A DNA stretch of 22,242 bases from a virus. The DNA is taken from IMG/VR virus record IMGVR_UViG_3300027749_000509, positions 1 through 22,242 of that record; one strand, given 5' to 3'. Below are positions 12,928 to 20,626 of this stretch, piece after piece; position 1 is the stretch's first letter; each line of letters opens with the position of its first letter. Position numbers and translations under genes: made by a program. Under the pieces are notes generated by a model. It searched no databases. It worked only from the letters and a program-made list of their open reading frames with translations, and was not told the origin of the DNA.

Positions 12928-14004
12928 TTAAGAAGTTGATTGATAAGATACAGTTCCTAATACGTTGTAATTAGTGCCGCCAGGATACAAATTGTTATAT
13001 TGAACAAGTATCATAGATGTTGAGCCTGATAAATAAGAAGAACCTGTAAATCCAACAACCGCTATTTCCCTAATAGTGCCAGCCGATGTATTAACAGTTC
13101 CCGCAAAAGGTAAGCCATTAATAACAATTGAACCTGACCCTGTACCGTTATTTGTTATAGCGTATTGAAATTGAGCAACAACAAGACTTCCAATTTTTCT
13201 ATATTGCCCACCAGCACTTACTGTTGTGATTGTGCCTATTGAACTTGTTATAGCAGGTGACCAACTTCCCTCCTCATAATCATCCAGCGTGTTTACGTCT
13301 GTAGCGGAAACTTGTGTTGCAGGGAAAGTAATGCCAGATTTAAGCTGAAGAACACCACCATTTGCATTAGCACTTGTTACGCCAACCAGCAAGTTACCGC
13401 TGGAGTTGATACGCATATACTCTGAAGAGCCGTTGTATGTTGACCAAATTTGTGCGCCGCTGGACTGATAGTAGTTGTTGTTATCAGTGTAGCCAATAAA
13501 TATTTGACATGAGTGTGCGCTATCCGTAACTGTTAGTTTTGCACTTGGCGAAGCAGTACCAATCCCCACATTCTGTGAAGCATCTATATACACAGCATTT
13601 GTTCCGTTGGTAGACAATCCCAAAGCATTTGCCGCAGGAAGATACAAACCATTACCAGTGACTGATGTGCCTGTAGGAATCAACTTTGCACCAGTTACGT
13701 TAATGCTTGCTGTGACATTACCAGTAACAGCAGTATTGCCTAGCACTGTTTCGTTGGTAAGTACAACAAGGCTAGACACGTTGGCAGTACCACTCACGTT
13801 AGCAGTAGTCACAGACACGTTGGTGATGGTCACATTACCACTGCTGATAGTGACGTTAGCCAGTGTCAGATTGTTAAGTGTGGTAACAGTGTTACCTAGC
13901 TGAACAGCAGTGTTACCGATAGTGACTGCGGTAGCAAAGTTGCTGTCTAGTTGAGACAGGGGAATGGCAGCGGTTGCAGTGCCAAATGTATACGGGACAG
14001 CCAT
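12928..14004 (-). CDS. Tail fibre/spike-like protein (358 aa)
   Basis: The N-terminus (AVPYTFGTATAAIPLSQLDS, NFATAVTIGNTAVQLGNT) is a common fibre start that attaches to the tail. Residues about 30-110 are a regular Asn/Thr/Val beta repeat (LANVTISSGNVTITNVSVTT), consistent with a triple-stranded shaft. The middle has SQNVGIGTASPSAKLTV, the typical GIGTxxPxAKL head of fibre knobs, and the C-terminal part EEGSWSPAITSSIGTITTVS, QYRKIGSLVVAQFQYAITNN and IVINGLPF is a familiar knob domain. The last 30 residues are Tyr/Asn/Gly-rich and are the probable receptor-contact surface. No chaperone peptidase domain is seen. GAGG lies about 8 nt upstream of the ATG. Confidence 0.8.
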   Translation of the reverse strand: MAVPYTFGTATAAIPLSQLDSNFATAVTIGNTAVQLGNTVTTLNNLTLANVTISSGNVTITNVSVTTANVSGTANVSSLVVLTNETVLGNTAVTGNVTASINVTGAKLIPTGTSVTGNGLYLPAANALGLSTNGTNAVYIDASQNVGIGTASPSAKLTVTDSAHSCQIFIGYTDNNNYYQSSGAQIWSTYNGSSEYMRINSSGNLLVGVTSANANGGVLQLKSGITFPATQVSATDVNTLDDYEEGSWSPAITSSIGTITTVSAGGQYRKIGSLVVAQFQYAITNNGTGSGSIVINGLPFAGTVNTSAGTIREIAVVGFTGSSYLSGSTSMILVQYNNLYPGGTNYNVLGTVSYQSTS

Positions 14005-14005
14005 T

Positions 14006-15997
14006 TTAGAACCTCACTCTCAATTCGTGTTCAAACTCAATCGTGTTAATAGTAAATGCAGGGTCAGAAGATGTCATCGTCAAACCCAAATACTTACCAT
14101 ACTGTTGTGCATCTGACTTGTACAGGGCATACCCCGAACTTGTCAACCACCCTATCGTTGCCAAACTGTTGTTCTGCCAAGGGATTGTTGTCCCTGAATT
14201 GTTGTACCAAGTCACACTGTTGTTCAACGTGTAAACAGGACTAGAGCCAGACTCACTGTCTACAGTTACGTTGAATGTGCCACCCGTGGTAAGCGTTGCC
14301 TCTATACCGAATTTTAATGCTTGCTTGGTACGAATGGGGTCTTTCATGGGAGATAAAGCTGTTGCAATAGTGCTAGACACGTTTGCTGTGGCATCCCCAT
14401 ATAACTTGTACAAAGCAGTATCTGCCACTCCGTACAGGTTGATAACCCCGCCTACAGGGGCAGAGTTGACCAAATTAAGCGTATCACCCTGACTGGTGAT
14501 AAACCACTTCTTCTCAAAGAACACCGCCTGAACGTACCTACCGCCTGTGGCGTAAGGGTAGGACGCAGACAAGTAGAAATTGAATGCGGCTGTCAGAATG
14601 TTGTTGAGCAAGACCTGACCGCCTGATACGGGTTTAGTGAAGTCTATGTACGGGAACAGACCATCTAACTGGTCAGATATTTTGGATGTTGTAGAGCCTA
14701 CCAAGGCATACATACCGTAGTTGTTCATAAACAACACAGACCTAAAGTAAGGGAAAACACCGTACTTTAGCTTAGAGCCTACAGAAGCAGACACGTTTGT
14801 GTTGGTAAACAAGGTAGAACCTGTAGAGGTAACCCGCAAGTCAGAGAAGACGTTGATGCTGTCCTCACCAAAGATGTACAAAAAGTTGTTGGCAGACAAT
14901 AGATATTGGATGTTGCCATGCAAGGTAGAGTCAGTCAGGGTGACAGAGCCAGCAGAGACAGACACAAAGTCGTAAGGACTGGTAGATGCTGAGTAGGTAA
15001 CTGTACGACCTGTAGCCACCCACACCCTTCCTGAAAAGGTTGCAATACTGACAATCTGCTCTAAGTTAGGTACTCCTAACGCTGTAGCGGTTGTGTTTCC
15101 TGTAGGTGTTGGGGGTGCTGCTATGGTGACAGTAGGGACAGAAGTGTAATTGTTCCCCACATTGGTCATAATGACACCTGTGATGGCGTTTCCTGACACG
15201 ATAGCTGTACCTGCGGCATTAGCACCACCGCCACCAGTGATGGTCACGGCGGGTGGTGTGTTGTAACCAGACCCGCTATTTGTCACTTGTATGTATAACG
15301 CACCCTTAGTGAAGGTCAAGACTTGGGCAATAGCAGTAGCGCCTGTACCACCACCGCCTGTGATGGTCACTGTAGGGGCGGCTGTGTACCCGCTACCACC
15401 GTTAGTGACAAAGATGGAAGACACAGCATTGGATGTGATGGTGGATGTGGCTGTAGCCTGAACACCGTTTGTCTGATTGGGAGCAGAGATAGTTACCGCT
15501 GGCGCAGAGGTGTAGCCTGAACCTTTGGCTGTAATGCCTATAGTACCTACAGAGCCTACATTGATGAGGTCAGTGCCATCCCAAGTGAACAAGCCTTTGT
15601 CGAGGTCACCTATAAACACACGCTCATTCTTGTACTGGGCAACAGATACGTTGGCAGAAGAAAACGTACCTGTAACCGCTATATTTCCTTTTGTGGTGGT
15701 ATCTATCTTGTAATACTCACCCCTACCGTTAAACTCAAAACCAAGAATGTAGTTAAACAAACCAAGGTTACAGCTTGTAAGGGTAGTTACAGTGTTGCCA
15801 AAAGATACGGCGTTATTGCCACCATCCTTGATAGTTACTTGGGCGGGAACAATCTTGATATTGCCGTAGCCAACAGGCATGGCGTTCTCAATCCAAGAGA
15901 ATTCATCTTCATCAATAGCCGTTCTGTTGGCCTTGGTGTTTAGACCCTTGAAGTTCTTGATGACAGCATAGGACTTCTTTTGTTCTGCTGCTGCCAT
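14006..15997 (-). CDS. Tail nozzle / packaged-DNA stabilisation-like protein (663 aa)
   Basis: The opening [20 protein letters not shown] and [19 protein letters not shown] resembles the gp10/gp12-type proteins that close the portal channel in short-tailed phages. A beta-propeller-like middle is suggested by [36 protein letters not shown] and [16 protein letters not shown]. Residues 159-292 insert four copies of GSGYxxxPxVTI at 159, 201, 242 and 281 with poly-Gly ends, an Ig- or carbohydrate-binding-like beta insertion. The C-terminal domain is beta-rich, ending [11 protein letters not shown]. It lies directly after the adaptor, the expected order. The identification rests on the N-terminus, architecture and synteny. 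The RBS is poor, consistent with coupling to the adaptor gene 2 nt away. Confidence 0.75.
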   Translation of the reverse strand: MAAAEQKKSYAVIKNFKGLNTKANRTAIDEDEFSWIENAMPVGYGNIKIVPAQVTIKDGGNNAVSFGNTVTTLTSCNLGLFNYILGFEFNGRGEYYKIDTTTKGNIAVTGTFSSANVSVAQYKNERVFIGDLDKGLFTWDGTDLINVGSVGTIGITAKGSGYTSAPAVTISAPNQTNGVQATATSTITSNAVSSIFVTNGGSGYTAAPTVTITGGGGTGATAIAQVLTFTKGALYIQVTNSGSGYNTPPAVTITGGGGANAAGTAIVSGNAITGVIMTNVGNNYTSVPTVTIAAPPTPTGNTTATALGVPNLEQIVSIATFSGRVWVATGRTVTYSASTSPYDFVSVSAGSVTLTDSTLHGNIQYLLSANNFLYIFGEDSINVFSDLRVTSTGSTLFTNTNVSASVGSKLKYGVFPYFRSVLFMNNYGMYALVGSTTSKISDQLDGLFPYIDFTKPVSGGQVLLNNILTAAFNFYLSASYPYATGGRYVQAVFFEKKWFITSQGDTLNLVNSAPVGGVINLYGVADTALYKLYGDATANVSSTIATALSPMKDPIRTKQALKFGIEATLTTGGTFNVTVDSESGSSPVYTLNNSVTWYNNSGTTIPWQNNSLATIGWLTSSGYALYKSDAQQYGKYLGLTMTSSDPAFTINTIEFEHELRVRF

Positions 15998-15999
15998 GA

Positions 16000-16839
16000 T
16001 TAAAACGTAGAGTAAGGGTCAGGGATACGGCGAGTAAATGTGCTGTTCAAGACTGCATTTACTTGCTTGAGATATTCTTGTTTGTAAATTTCCGCTTCAC
16101 CATAAGACTGCTCTTTATACTTGGCTTTGTAAGCCGCATAGAAAGCCACAGGCGTGGTGTAGGGGTCAGTAATCTGGTCAGTCACGTTAGGATTGGTGGA
16201 TGACAAGGAACTAGGCAAGATGGTGGAGTCAATCTCGACAACATACGCTTGGTCAGGCACAGGCCCTATGTAAATTGTGTTTTGACCGTAGACAGAGAAG
16301 CAAACAGGTCTGCCTACATAGTTCTGCCAATAACGCAACTGGGCATTGAAGTTTGACCAAGGCAAGTACCGCAGAGGAATACGGCTGTTACCCCAGTAAA
16401 TATTGACGTTCAAGATGTCTAGCGTTGTGCCGTTGGTCAATATTCCGTAGGGAATAATCTCAGCAGGGCCAGAGTATTGCAGTGTGGCTGTACCGTCTGT
16501 GAATGGGGTAGACGGGGGAAAAGTGTAGCCAGCCGCAGGATAGGGAGGTGCTGTTGTGCTTAACACTCCACCAGTAACAACAGAGTAAATAAAAATGTTG
16601 TTAAAAATAAACTGACCAGCGGTAACAGTTGCTCCCGCAGTCCACACAGTCGCAGCTACACCTGTGCTTGAGATAGGTGTAGCCGTTATTTGCAAGGTGC
16701 GTAAACACCCAGTATCTCTGGCTACTCGCTCACGGGCATCATTGATGTAGTCCGTTAGCTCCTGAGTAGACCAGAATACAGAGTTTGCATCATGCAGTAA
16801 ACGCTGTACTTCCGTGATGTAGGAAGAGAGAGTTGCCAT
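16000..16839 (-). CDS. Head-to-tail adaptor protein (SU10-like)
   Basis: This 279-aa protein has the N-terminal signature [40 protein letters not shown] and GCLR, characteristic of the adaptor ring that binds below the portal in podoviruses such as SU10. A beta insertion (60-150, Thr/Pro-rich) is followed by [20 protein letters not shown] and [20 protein letters not shown], then a helical C-terminal arm ([29 protein letters not shown]) that would contact the portal. GAAGGT lies 3 nt upstream of the ATG. It is placed between the head genes and the nozzle-like protein. The family assignment is strong by motif and order; this gene is the main argument for a short-tailed virion. Confidence 0.85.
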   Translation of the reverse strand: MATLSSYITEVQRLLHDANSVFWSTQELTDYINDARERVARDTGCLRTLQITATPISSTGVAATVWTAGATVTAGQFIFNNIFIYSVVTGGVLSTTAPPYPAAGYTFPPSTPFTDGTATLQYSGPAEIIPYGILTNGTTLDILNVNIYWGNSRIPLRYLPWSNFNAQLRYWQNYVGRPVCFSVYGQNTIYIGPVPDQAYVVEIDSTILPSSLSSTNPNVTDQITDPYTTPVAFYAAYKAKYKEQSYGEAEIYKQEYLKQVNAVLNSTFTRRIPDPYSTF

Positions 16840-16851
16840 GTTACCTTCATG

Positions 16852-17193
16852 TTAAGCAACCCTCTGATTGACTTTTCCCCCAACGGATTTCTCAATCCGC
16901 AAGGGTACTACGCCAACCGCCGAGGGTAACGAGCGGTTCTTTTCAGGAGGAGTTTCAGATATTTCTACCTTTTCAAACTTCTCCATCGCATCTTCAAGTT
17001 CACTATGAAGCCGTATCAAGCCTAGCAAGACAAGATACGGCTCTTTGTTTTCGTCACCGTAACCAAGCATGTGTCTGGCGGCAGAGACAGGGATTTTTAC
17101 TGTCTTGCCTACAGGAAAATCAAACCCTACAAAGTTGTACTCAGAGTACAAGTCTTTGTCGGAGTTGTTGGTTACATAGACTTCTTCAATCAT
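16852..17193 (-). CDS. Conserved small structural-region protein (113 aa)
   Basis: The first 60 residues form a beta-like domain: EEVYVTNNSDKDLYSEYNFV, then FDFPVGKTVKIPVSAARHML and GYGDENKEPYLVLLGLIR. The F-PxGxxVxVPxxAAxHMxGYG block is one I recall from many phages between the capsid and tail genes, without an agreed function; a head-completion or decoration role is suggested by location. The tail (60-113) is charged and probably flexible. The ATG overlaps the TGA of the upstream gene (ATGA). No catalytic motif or TM is present. Confidence 0.7.
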   Translation of the reverse strand: MIEEVYVTNNSDKDLYSEYNFVGFDFPVGKTVKIPVSAARHMLGYGDENKEPYLVLLGLIRLHSELEDAMEKFEKVEISETPPEKNRSLPSAVGVVPLRIEKSVGGKVNQRVA

Positions 17194-17600
17194 AGAGTTA
17201 CAACGTCACCATAAACCGAAATATCAACTGTGTTGTTTGCCGCAGCACCAGTGTTGACGCACACAAACAGAGAACCAGTAAAGATTGTTGTGGCGGTGTT
17301 TGCCGTCAGGTTCAAATCTTGATACTTGGTTGTACCTGTAATGTTAGAAAGCACAGTTGCGTTAGAAACTGCGTTTGCCAAATTACCATCTCCACTTGTG
17401 AAAATAGTGACGTTGGCAAGCGCAACACTTCCGTTGGCGTTATTTACGGTAATACGGCGAACAATGTAGTTTGTTCCAATCGTAGGAATAGTGGCAATGA
17501 GGTTACCTGTATTTCCCAGTGCGACTGGGGTTGAGGTTGTTCCAAGGACAATATTTCCAAACTGGTCTGGGTATAGCGCACCTACATGGTTCGAGTTCAT
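17190..17600 (-). CDS. Small beta-rich head-region protein (136 aa)
   Basis: This is a Thr/Asn/Ala/Val-rich protein with nearly no charge: HVGALYPDQFGNIVLGTTST, IGTNYIVRRITVNNANGSVA, LANVTIFTSGDGNLANAVSN and FTGSLFVCVNTG. Predicted to be all-beta, it looks like a head decoration or fibre protein; I do not recognise a named family. A strong AAGGGGAC ribosome binding site lies just upstream of the ATG, suggesting abundant product. It sits two genes downstream of the major capsid protein, where decoration proteins are often found. Its stop overlaps the next ATG. Confidence 0.65.
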   Translation of the reverse strand: MNSNHVGALYPDQFGNIVLGTTSTPVALGNTGNLIATIPTIGTNYIVRRITVNNANGSVALANVTIFTSGDGNLANAVSNATVLSNITGTTKYQDLNLTANTATTIFTGSLFVCVNTGAAANNTVDISVYGDVVTL

Positions 17601-17609
17601 ACCGTCCCC

Positions 17610-17933
17610 TTAACTTGCGTAAGTGCTGTTTGCAGAGATACCACCATTGATGGTCAACGCAGTAACAGAACCAGCACCAGCAATAGTAGATTGTGCAAAC
17701 AAGTTAACGCCATCAGACAAAATCATACCGCCAGTGTTATTGGCAAGCAGAGTTGTAATGGCAGAACCATTGTTTGCAGTAATCACTACGTTAGCAGCGG
17801 GGAACAACAGGTATGTACCTGCGGGAATCACAGTACCTGCGTTAGCGGCAGTCAGTGTGACGTTGGAGAAATAAGCACCAGCAGTGTTGGTGGTTGCATT
17901 CGCAAGAATGATTTTGTTTAGTGCTAAAGCCAT
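17610..17933 (-). CDS. Small head decoration-like protein (107 aa)
   Basis: This 107-aa, Ala/Thr/Asn-rich beta protein has almost no charged residues: LALNKIILANATTNTAGAYF, SNVTLTAANAGTVIPAGTYL, LFPAANVVITANNGSAITTL. The IPAGTYLLFPAANVVI part is reminiscent of short phage head proteins next to the capsid gene in which PAGxYxxxPxxNVxV is repeated. A very strong RBS (TAAGGAGA) lies upstream. Directly following the major capsid gene, a decoration or cement role is likely but inferred. No membrane segment or signal is seen. Confidence 0.68.
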   Translation of the reverse strand: MALALNKIILANATTNTAGAYFSNVTLTAANAGTVIPAGTYLLFPAANVVITANNGSAITTLLANNTGGMILSDGVNLFAQSTIAGAGSVTALTINGGISANSTYAS

Positions 17934-17945
17934 GTCTTTTTCTCC

Positions 17946-18947
17946 TTACAGTGAGAGGTAGTTGTAACCCGTCACCTTGGTCATTGACTTAGGCTTGACG
18001 TTCACCAATTCGGCAATCATCAAAACTGCGCCAACATAACCAATTTGCCAGTTAGGAAGTGTGGACTCAAAGCCTGTAAACACAAACGAACCTTGCTCAT
18101 GGATGTACAGAGACAAGTAGTTGGTGTTCAGGAAGTACACAGTACCTTCAGGACAGTAAGGGTCTGGATAGATAGGTACGCCAGCAACCATCAAAGCACG
18201 GAAAGCGGCTTGAGGGCCATTGTTGTCACCGTCAAAGCCTGAACCTGGGGTGATGACGTATTGCTCTTGACCGACAAAGTCTTGAGCCAACAGTGTCCAA
18301 GTACCAAAGCCGCAAACACCAAATGAAGGCATCTCAGCGCCAGCTTTCACTGTGCCAGAGATGTATTGCAGGATGTTTTGACGAGTGGGGTTAACTGAGC
18401 CAGCAGCATACTGAGTGGATTTCCACCATGTGTATGTAGTACGGTCAATGTTGCCGTATGTACCAGAGTTAGCAACAGCAGCAGGCAAGCCGATAAACTG
18501 TTGTGTATTCGTGGTGTTGTTGTACAGGGCTGTAGCCATTGCGTCCATCATCACGTTGGTAGCATCGTTCATACGTGCTTCAATCAACGGGATAATCGCT
18601 GCATCTTGCTGAACTGCGCCTTCCATACCGAGGAACGGCACGGGAGAAATCATCAGTTTCAGGTCAAATTCAGCGTTGTAAGCACCTTGTTGTACTGACG
18701 GTTGGGCAAAAGAGCCACTGTAGTCAGACCACTGAGCGTTTACGAACTGTGCACCTTGAACGGGTACGGTTACAGAAGACACACCACCAGAGGCTTGCTG
18801 ACTGTTGGCAATCAGTGCCGCCATCAATGGCGTGGAGTTGTACAGTTGTACAACGAGTTTGGGAATAAAGGCTCTACGAGTTACATAAGTCAGTTCATTG
18901 AACTGTGCTGACCCTGTAGCTGGTAGGATGCCGCCGCCAATAGCCAT
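17946..18947 (-). CDS. Major capsid protein (HK97-fold)
   Basis: This 333-aa protein has the features of an HK97-type capsid subunit without a delta domain: an N-terminal arm (LPATGSAQFNELTYVTRRAF), IPKLVVQLYNSTPLMAALIA, an E-loop-like beta region (VTVPVQGAQFVNAQWSDYSG), a spine helix (EARMNDATNVMMDAMATALY), and a long A-domain with GVCGFGTWTLLAQDFVGQ, FRALMVAGVPIYPDPYCPEG and TVYFLNTNYLSLYIHEQGSF. The MVAGVPIYPDPYCP and LNTNYL blocks are typical of A-domain strands. An 8-nt perfect anti-SD match, TAAGGAGG, lies 4 nt before the ATG, the strongest RBS in the window, as expected for the most abundant protein. The scaffold gene precedes it. HK97 fold is inferred from pattern and position. Confidence 0.85.
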   Translation of the reverse strand: MAIGGGILPATGSAQFNELTYVTRRAFIPKLVVQLYNSTPLMAALIANSQQASGGVSSVTVPVQGAQFVNAQWSDYSGSFAQPSVQQGAYNAEFDLKLMISPVPFLGMEGAVQQDAAIIPLIEARMNDATNVMMDAMATALYNNTTNTQQFIGLPAAVANSGTYGNIDRTTYTWWKSTQYAAGSVNPTRQNILQYISGTVKAGAEMPSFGVCGFGTWTLLAQDFVGQEQYVITPGSGFDGDNNGPQAAFRALMVAGVPIYPDPYCPEGTVYFLNTNYLSLYIHEQGSFVFTGFESTLPNWQIGYVGAVLMIAELVNVKPKSMTKVTGYNYLSL

Positions 18948-18948
18948 A

Positions 18949-18957
18949 AGGCCTCCT
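18949..18957 (-). promoter_or_regulatory. Near-perfect Shine-Dalgarno of the major capsid gene
   Basis: TAAGGAGG, 4 nt from the ATG at 18947, is an almost complete match to the 16S rRNA 3' end and the best in the window; it points to very high translation of the capsid gene. Confidence 0.75.
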
Positions 18958-18981
18958 TACGTGGTTTAAAAAATTACCCTC

Positions 18982-19512
18982 TTACAACCCAATAGGACGT
19001 TGCGGTTTGCGCAGGTCATTGAGTGCATTCATTGCCTCGTTCCGTGCTGCGGCAGAAGGATTCTTCCAATACGCACCCAAGTTAAATTGCTTTACAGCGC
19101 TTGGGTTGTATCCTGAAGAGGTAGGCACTGCTGCCTGTTTCATCCACGCATGGTACTCAGCGGCTGTTTCGTGGTTGTTGATGCCACGCTCCAACATAAT
19201 TTTTTCTACGTCATCAATCTCTGACTCGTTAGAAATCAAACCTTTTTTCATCAAAGAATTACGGCGTTTCTGCAATTCCTCAACAGCATCTCTTTCCCGT
19301 AACTTGGCTTCCAAGGCTTGCACACGTTTCTCGGACTGGTTAACAGCACGGTCGGTGTAGTCTTCAATGTCAAGTTCAGGGATAGGAAGGTCAGGTTTAA
19401 CCCGCTTTGTCATCCGCAAAAATTCTTTGCGAGTGTCGGGGTTCTCCGCAAGAGTTTGGGCAAGTTGAGCCAACTCATCACGGGCTTCTAAGGACAGATT
19501 TTCTAATGACAT
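18982..19512 (-). CDS. Capsid scaffolding protein
   Basis: This is a 176-aa, highly charged, helical protein with coiled-coil heptads (KRVQALEAKLRERDAVEELQ) in the middle and a basic/Pro end (LNDLRKPQRPIGL). Small acidic-basic helical proteins directly upstream of the major capsid gene are scaffolds that guide procapsid assembly and leave or are cleaved later. No protease domain is visible, so expulsion and not self-processing would be expected. The section INNHETAAEYHAWMKQAA and NLGAYWKNPSAAARNEAMN is the part most like related phage scaffolds. The RBS is weak (AGAGGG). Confidence 0.72.
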   Translation of the reverse strand: MSLENLSLEARDELAQLAQTLAENPDTRKEFLRMTKRVKPDLPIPELDIEDYTDRAVNQSEKRVQALEAKLRERDAVEELQKRRNSLMKKGLISNESEIDDVEKIMLERGINNHETAAEYHAWMKQAAVPTSSGYNPSAVKQFNLGAYWKNPSAAARNEAMNALNDLRKPQRPIGL

Positions 19513-19533
19513 AAAGTTACCCTCTTTATACGT

Positions 19534-19716
19534 TTAAATTACTTTTTTACCGTCAGCAGGCTTAGATACAGCCATGCCCATTTTGCCAATCTTGCCAGGG
19601 GCGTTTAAGCCGCCAAGCTGAGAAAAGCGGGGGGTGTTAGTGATAACACCGTGTTGTTGATTGTTGTCAGTAGGTCTGCGGGGTGCGGCTGCGCCACGGG
19701 GTTTGAACAAATCCAT
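19534..19716 (-). CDS. Small basic hypothetical protein (60 aa)
   Basis: This is a 60-aa Gly/Pro/Arg-rich protein (DLFKPRGAAAPRRPTDNNQQ, then LGGLNAPGKIGKMGMAVSKP) without hydrophobic helix or cysteine, likely disordered. The RBS AAGGAAA lies 7 nt upstream of the ATG. It lies between a Met/Pro-rich protein and the scaffold, in the region where phages often encode short portal- or scaffold-associated proteins. No family is recognised. The overlapping longer reading frames in this stretch have no RBS and are taken as shadows. Confidence 0.55.
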   Translation of the reverse strand: MDLFKPRGAAAPRRPTDNNQQHGVITNTPRFSQLGGLNAPGKIGKMGMAVSKPADGKKVI

Positions 19717-19725
19717 GATGTTTCC

Positions 19726-20187
19726 TTACATTGGTGGGGGAGAAGGTGGCATACCACCACCTTGAGGGGGAGGCATACCAGGAATGGGTGCTTGTGCCAT
19801 TGCTCTACCTTCAGGGGTAGCACCACCCGCCTGCGGCAATGTTTGTAGCATCTGAAGAATCTCAGACTGCTGAAGTTCGTTGGTCTTGCCCTTACGTGGG
19901 CCAATCAAGCCAGACAGTTGGCGAATAGCGTTCAAGGCTTTTTGGCCTTCAACAGATTCTGAGCCAAGAGCGGGGAGGGACTGTTCTAACAAATCCATCG
20001 CCATGCTGATGTTTATAAGTGCGCCTTCTTTGCTTCCCATCTTTGGTTCAGGGGTAGACATAGGTGAGGCCATAGGAGGAGTTTCGGCATCAGACATGCC
20101 GCCTGCTTGAGGCGCTTCAGGCATAGGTGCGTTGGCACTTCTACTGCCTCGCATCAACTCCATCAACTTATCTGCTGGAACACTCAT
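19726..20187 (-). CDS. Met/Pro-rich conserved structural-region protein (153 aa)
   Basis: The start is placed at the ATG at 20187, 5 nt after AAGGAG; a GTG two codons upstream lies inside that RBS and is unlikely. The product (MSVPADKLMELMRGSRSANA...) has an Ala/Pro/Met-rich linker (20-48), a helical core (KEGALINISMAMDLLEQSLP, EGQKALNAIRQLSGLIG, NELQQSEILQMLQTLP) and a Pro/Gly/Met tail (PGMPPPQGGGMPPSPPPM). The order helical core plus PPP tail, close to the portal, is seen in many podoviral head regions; the function is unknown, perhaps head assembly. Immediately upstream is a candidate promoter. Confidence 0.65.
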   Translation of the reverse strand: MSVPADKLMELMRGSRSANAPMPEAPQAGGMSDAETPPMASPMSTPEPKMGSKEGALINISMAMDLLEQSLPALGSESVEGQKALNAIRQLSGLIGPRKGKTNELQQSEILQMLQTLPQAGGATPEGRAMAQAPIPGMPPPQGGGMPPSPPPM

Positions 20188-20204
20188 AATCACTCCTTGC
20201 CGTG

Positions 20205-20233
20205 TTTGTAACCACTTACTTACATCTTGTCAA
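20205..20233 (-). promoter_or_regulatory. Candidate sigma-70-type promoter
   Basis: Read leftward, TTGACA (20233-20228) is a perfect -35, then 17 nt, then TACAAA (20210-20205), a 4/6 match to the -10. It is followed by AAGGAG and the ATG at 20187, so transcripts would start with a leader of about 10 nt. It could drive the head and tail genes. Prediction only. Confidence 0.45.
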
Positions 20234-20238
20234 TAGGT

Positions 20239-20261
20239 GGGGGGATTTTATGTCGCCCCCC
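20239..20261. other. G6/C6 hairpin upstream of the candidate promoter
   Basis: Six G (20239-20244) can pair with six C (20256-20261) across an 11-nt loop. No T-run follows on the minus strand, so it is a weak terminator candidate; it lies between the minigenes and the promoter and could separate the portal unit from the head unit. Confidence 0.4.
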
Positions 20262-20280
20262 AAGACAAATCCGTTAAGGA

Positions 20281-20319
20281 TTACTTGCGGCTTTTACGGC
20301 CTTTACGAGCTTTACGCAT
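20281..20319 (-). CDS. Tiny basic minigene (12 aa, MRKARKGRKSRK)
   Basis: A 13-codon frame from ATG at 20319 to TAA has TTGGAGAAG 3-8 nt upstream as an RBS. The product is almost wholly Lys/Arg (MRKARKGRKSRK). It resembles the 13-aa product at 20400-20441 (shared core KAxxGRKS), suggesting duplication or common function such as DNA or RNA contact. It may be chance, since frames this short are common, but two similar ones with RBSs in otherwise non-coding DNA are unexpected. Confidence 0.35.
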   Translation of the reverse strand: MRKARKGRKSRK

Positions 20320-20399
20320 GGTCTTCTCCAAGGTTAGAGGCGGCGAACTATTTGTGAAGGGAAGTAAGCCACACCCTTTTTCCCTTGCGGGGAAACTGA

Positions 20400-20441
20400 T
20401 TAGCGGCAGCTTTTGCGTCCGCGTTTAGCTTTTTTGTACAT
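20400..20441 (-). CDS. Tiny basic minigene (13 aa, MYKKAKRGRKSCR)
   Basis: A 14-codon frame from ATG at 20441 to TAA follows AGGAG with a 6-nt gap (TGAACC), 15 nt after the stop of the 56-aa gene, as a normal operon spacing would be. The product MYKKAKRGRKSCR is a Lys/Arg-rich peptide with a single Cys. The core KAKRGRKS matches KARKGRKS in the neighbouring minigene. I recall similarly short basic peptides near portal genes in other phages, but no function is established. Confidence 0.4.
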   Translation of the reverse strand: MYKKAKRGRKSCR

Positions 20442-20455
20442 GGTTCACTCCTGAA

Positions 20456-20626
20456 TTATTGTCTGGCGTAATCACGCTGACTACGCCCAGTCATGGTTTT
20501 AATCCCTGTTTGACGCATTGTCAAGTTAGGACTTGCTTCGCCTTTTTTCAGCGATTCTGTTGTTTTCCTTGGCTGGTCAGCCTTGGGTTGGGTCATGCTT
20601 CTAGTGCCTGGTGCTGTTGCCATCAT
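20456..20626 (-). CDS. Small basic protein downstream of the portal (56 aa)
   Basis: The frame runs from an ATG at 20626 (or the adjacent ATG at 20623) to TAA at 20456; the first ATG overlaps the portal stop as ATGA. The product (MMATAPGTRSMTQPKADQPR...) is polar and basic with conserved-looking LTMRQTGIKTMTGRSQRDYA near the end, no membrane segment. GGTGGG lies just upstream. Position and coupling after the portal argue for a small portal- or head-associated protein; function unknown. An antisense frame over the same DNA is discarded because it would run against both neighbours. Confidence 0.62.
   Translation of the reverse strand: MMATAPGTRSMTQPKADQPRKTTESLKKGEASPNLTMRQTGIKTMTGRSQRDYARQ

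Larger units (their letters stand above)
20194..20455. other. Gene-poor stretch with minigenes, hairpin and promoter
   Basis: This is the longest stretch without a standard-size gene. It holds the two minus-strand minigenes, the G6/C6 hairpin, the TTGACA promoter candidate and a small inverted repeat TTCCC-TTGCG-GGGAA (20380-20394). The remaining sequence shows no other convincing frame, tRNA or repeat. Confidence 0.5.

Noticed and set aside
12928-14004. Diversity-generating retroelement variable region in the fibre C-terminus
   Set aside because: The Asn/Tyr-rich end is suggestive, but no reverse transcriptase or template repeat is present in the window.
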